DNA of 5,959 nt. Source: Pseudomonadota bacterium (GTDB taxonomy: Bacteria; Pseudomonadota; Gammaproteobacteria; Burkholderiales; Burkholderiaceae_B). The notes under the pieces were generated by a model. That model did no database searches, had not been told where the DNA came from, and saw nothing but the letters and a program-made list of their open reading frames with translations. A program made the position numbers and the translations under genes. Within the stretch, counting starts at the first letter, position 1; each line of letters opens with the position of its first letter. This document shows positions 5,871 through 5,959 of this stretch, one piece after another. The stretch covers positions 1 to 5,959 of the forward strand of contig JAEYVD010000231.1 of the NCBI GenBank assembly GCA_023432075.1, written 5' to 3'.

Positions 5871-5959
5871 ATGCTGGAGAAGCTATTCAAGCTGCGTGAG
5901 CACGGCACGACCGCAAGAACGGAAGTCGTTGCCGGCCTGACGACATTCCTGACGATGTC
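5871..5959 (+). CDS. NCS2-family nucleobase permease, N-terminal 29 codons only
   Basis: Only the start is in the window. The translation begins [20 protein letters not shown] and continues into AGLTTFLTM, the characteristic opening of the AdeP/GhxP/PbuG branch of the NCS2 family (adenine or hypoxanthine/guanine proton symporters of the inner membrane). In that family the short amphipathic cytoplasmic leader with a basic-acidic TxxRTEVxAGxTTF motif leads into the first membrane helix, which begins here. GGGGA at 5-nt spacing supports the ATG. The gene is divergent from tsaD across 110 bp. Which purine is transported cannot be judged from 29 residues, so no gene symbol is given. Confidence 0.85.
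   Translation, partial: MLEKLFKLREHGTTARTEVVAGLTTFLTM

Overview
The window is high-GC chromosomal DNA of housekeeping character. Gene content, protein sequences and order (a tsaD / plsY / surE-pcm-nlpD cluster with a PolB-like exonuclease, next to an NCS2 purine permease) suggest a betaproteobacterium, most likely of the Alcaligenaceae (Bordetella/Achromobacter type). The taxon is inferred from recalled similarity, not from a search. I see no mobile element, CRISPR array, tRNA or rRNA, and no broken gene.

Layout. 1-536 (minus): a secreted Spy/CpxP-like protein whose C-terminus lies beyond the window. 537-727: intergenic, with a perfect 22-bp GC-rich palindrome (651-672), probably the terminator of the next operon. 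728-3945 (minus): a four-gene operon transcribed as surE, pcm, nlpD, exonuclease, with junctions of a 16-nt overlap, a 16-nt gap and a 4-nt ATGA overlap. 3946-4039: a 94-bp divergent promoter region built around a 33-bp imperfect palindrome that holds a -10-like element for each direction. 4040-4678 (plus): plsY. 4701-4723: a hairpin terminator between the convergent plsY and tsaD. 4729-5760 (minus): tsaD. 5761-5870: a second divergent intergenic region. 5871-5959 (plus): the first 29 codons of an NCS2-family permease.

How the genes work together. surE (nucleotide phosphatase), pcm (repair of isoaspartyl-damaged proteins) and nlpD (lipoprotein activator of cell-wall amidases) form the conserved proteobacterial stress and stationary-phase cluster, which in many relatives continues into rpoS. 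Here the gene after nlpD is a DEDDy-type 3'-5' exonuclease instead, and no sigma factor is visible. plsY (first acylation step of phospholipid synthesis) and tsaD (t6A tRNA modification) are core housekeeping genes.

No new multi-gene system is evident. The observations most worth checking are the symmetrical surE/plsY promoter dyad, the absence of rpoS after nlpD, and the roughly 60-residue N-terminal extension of Pcm.
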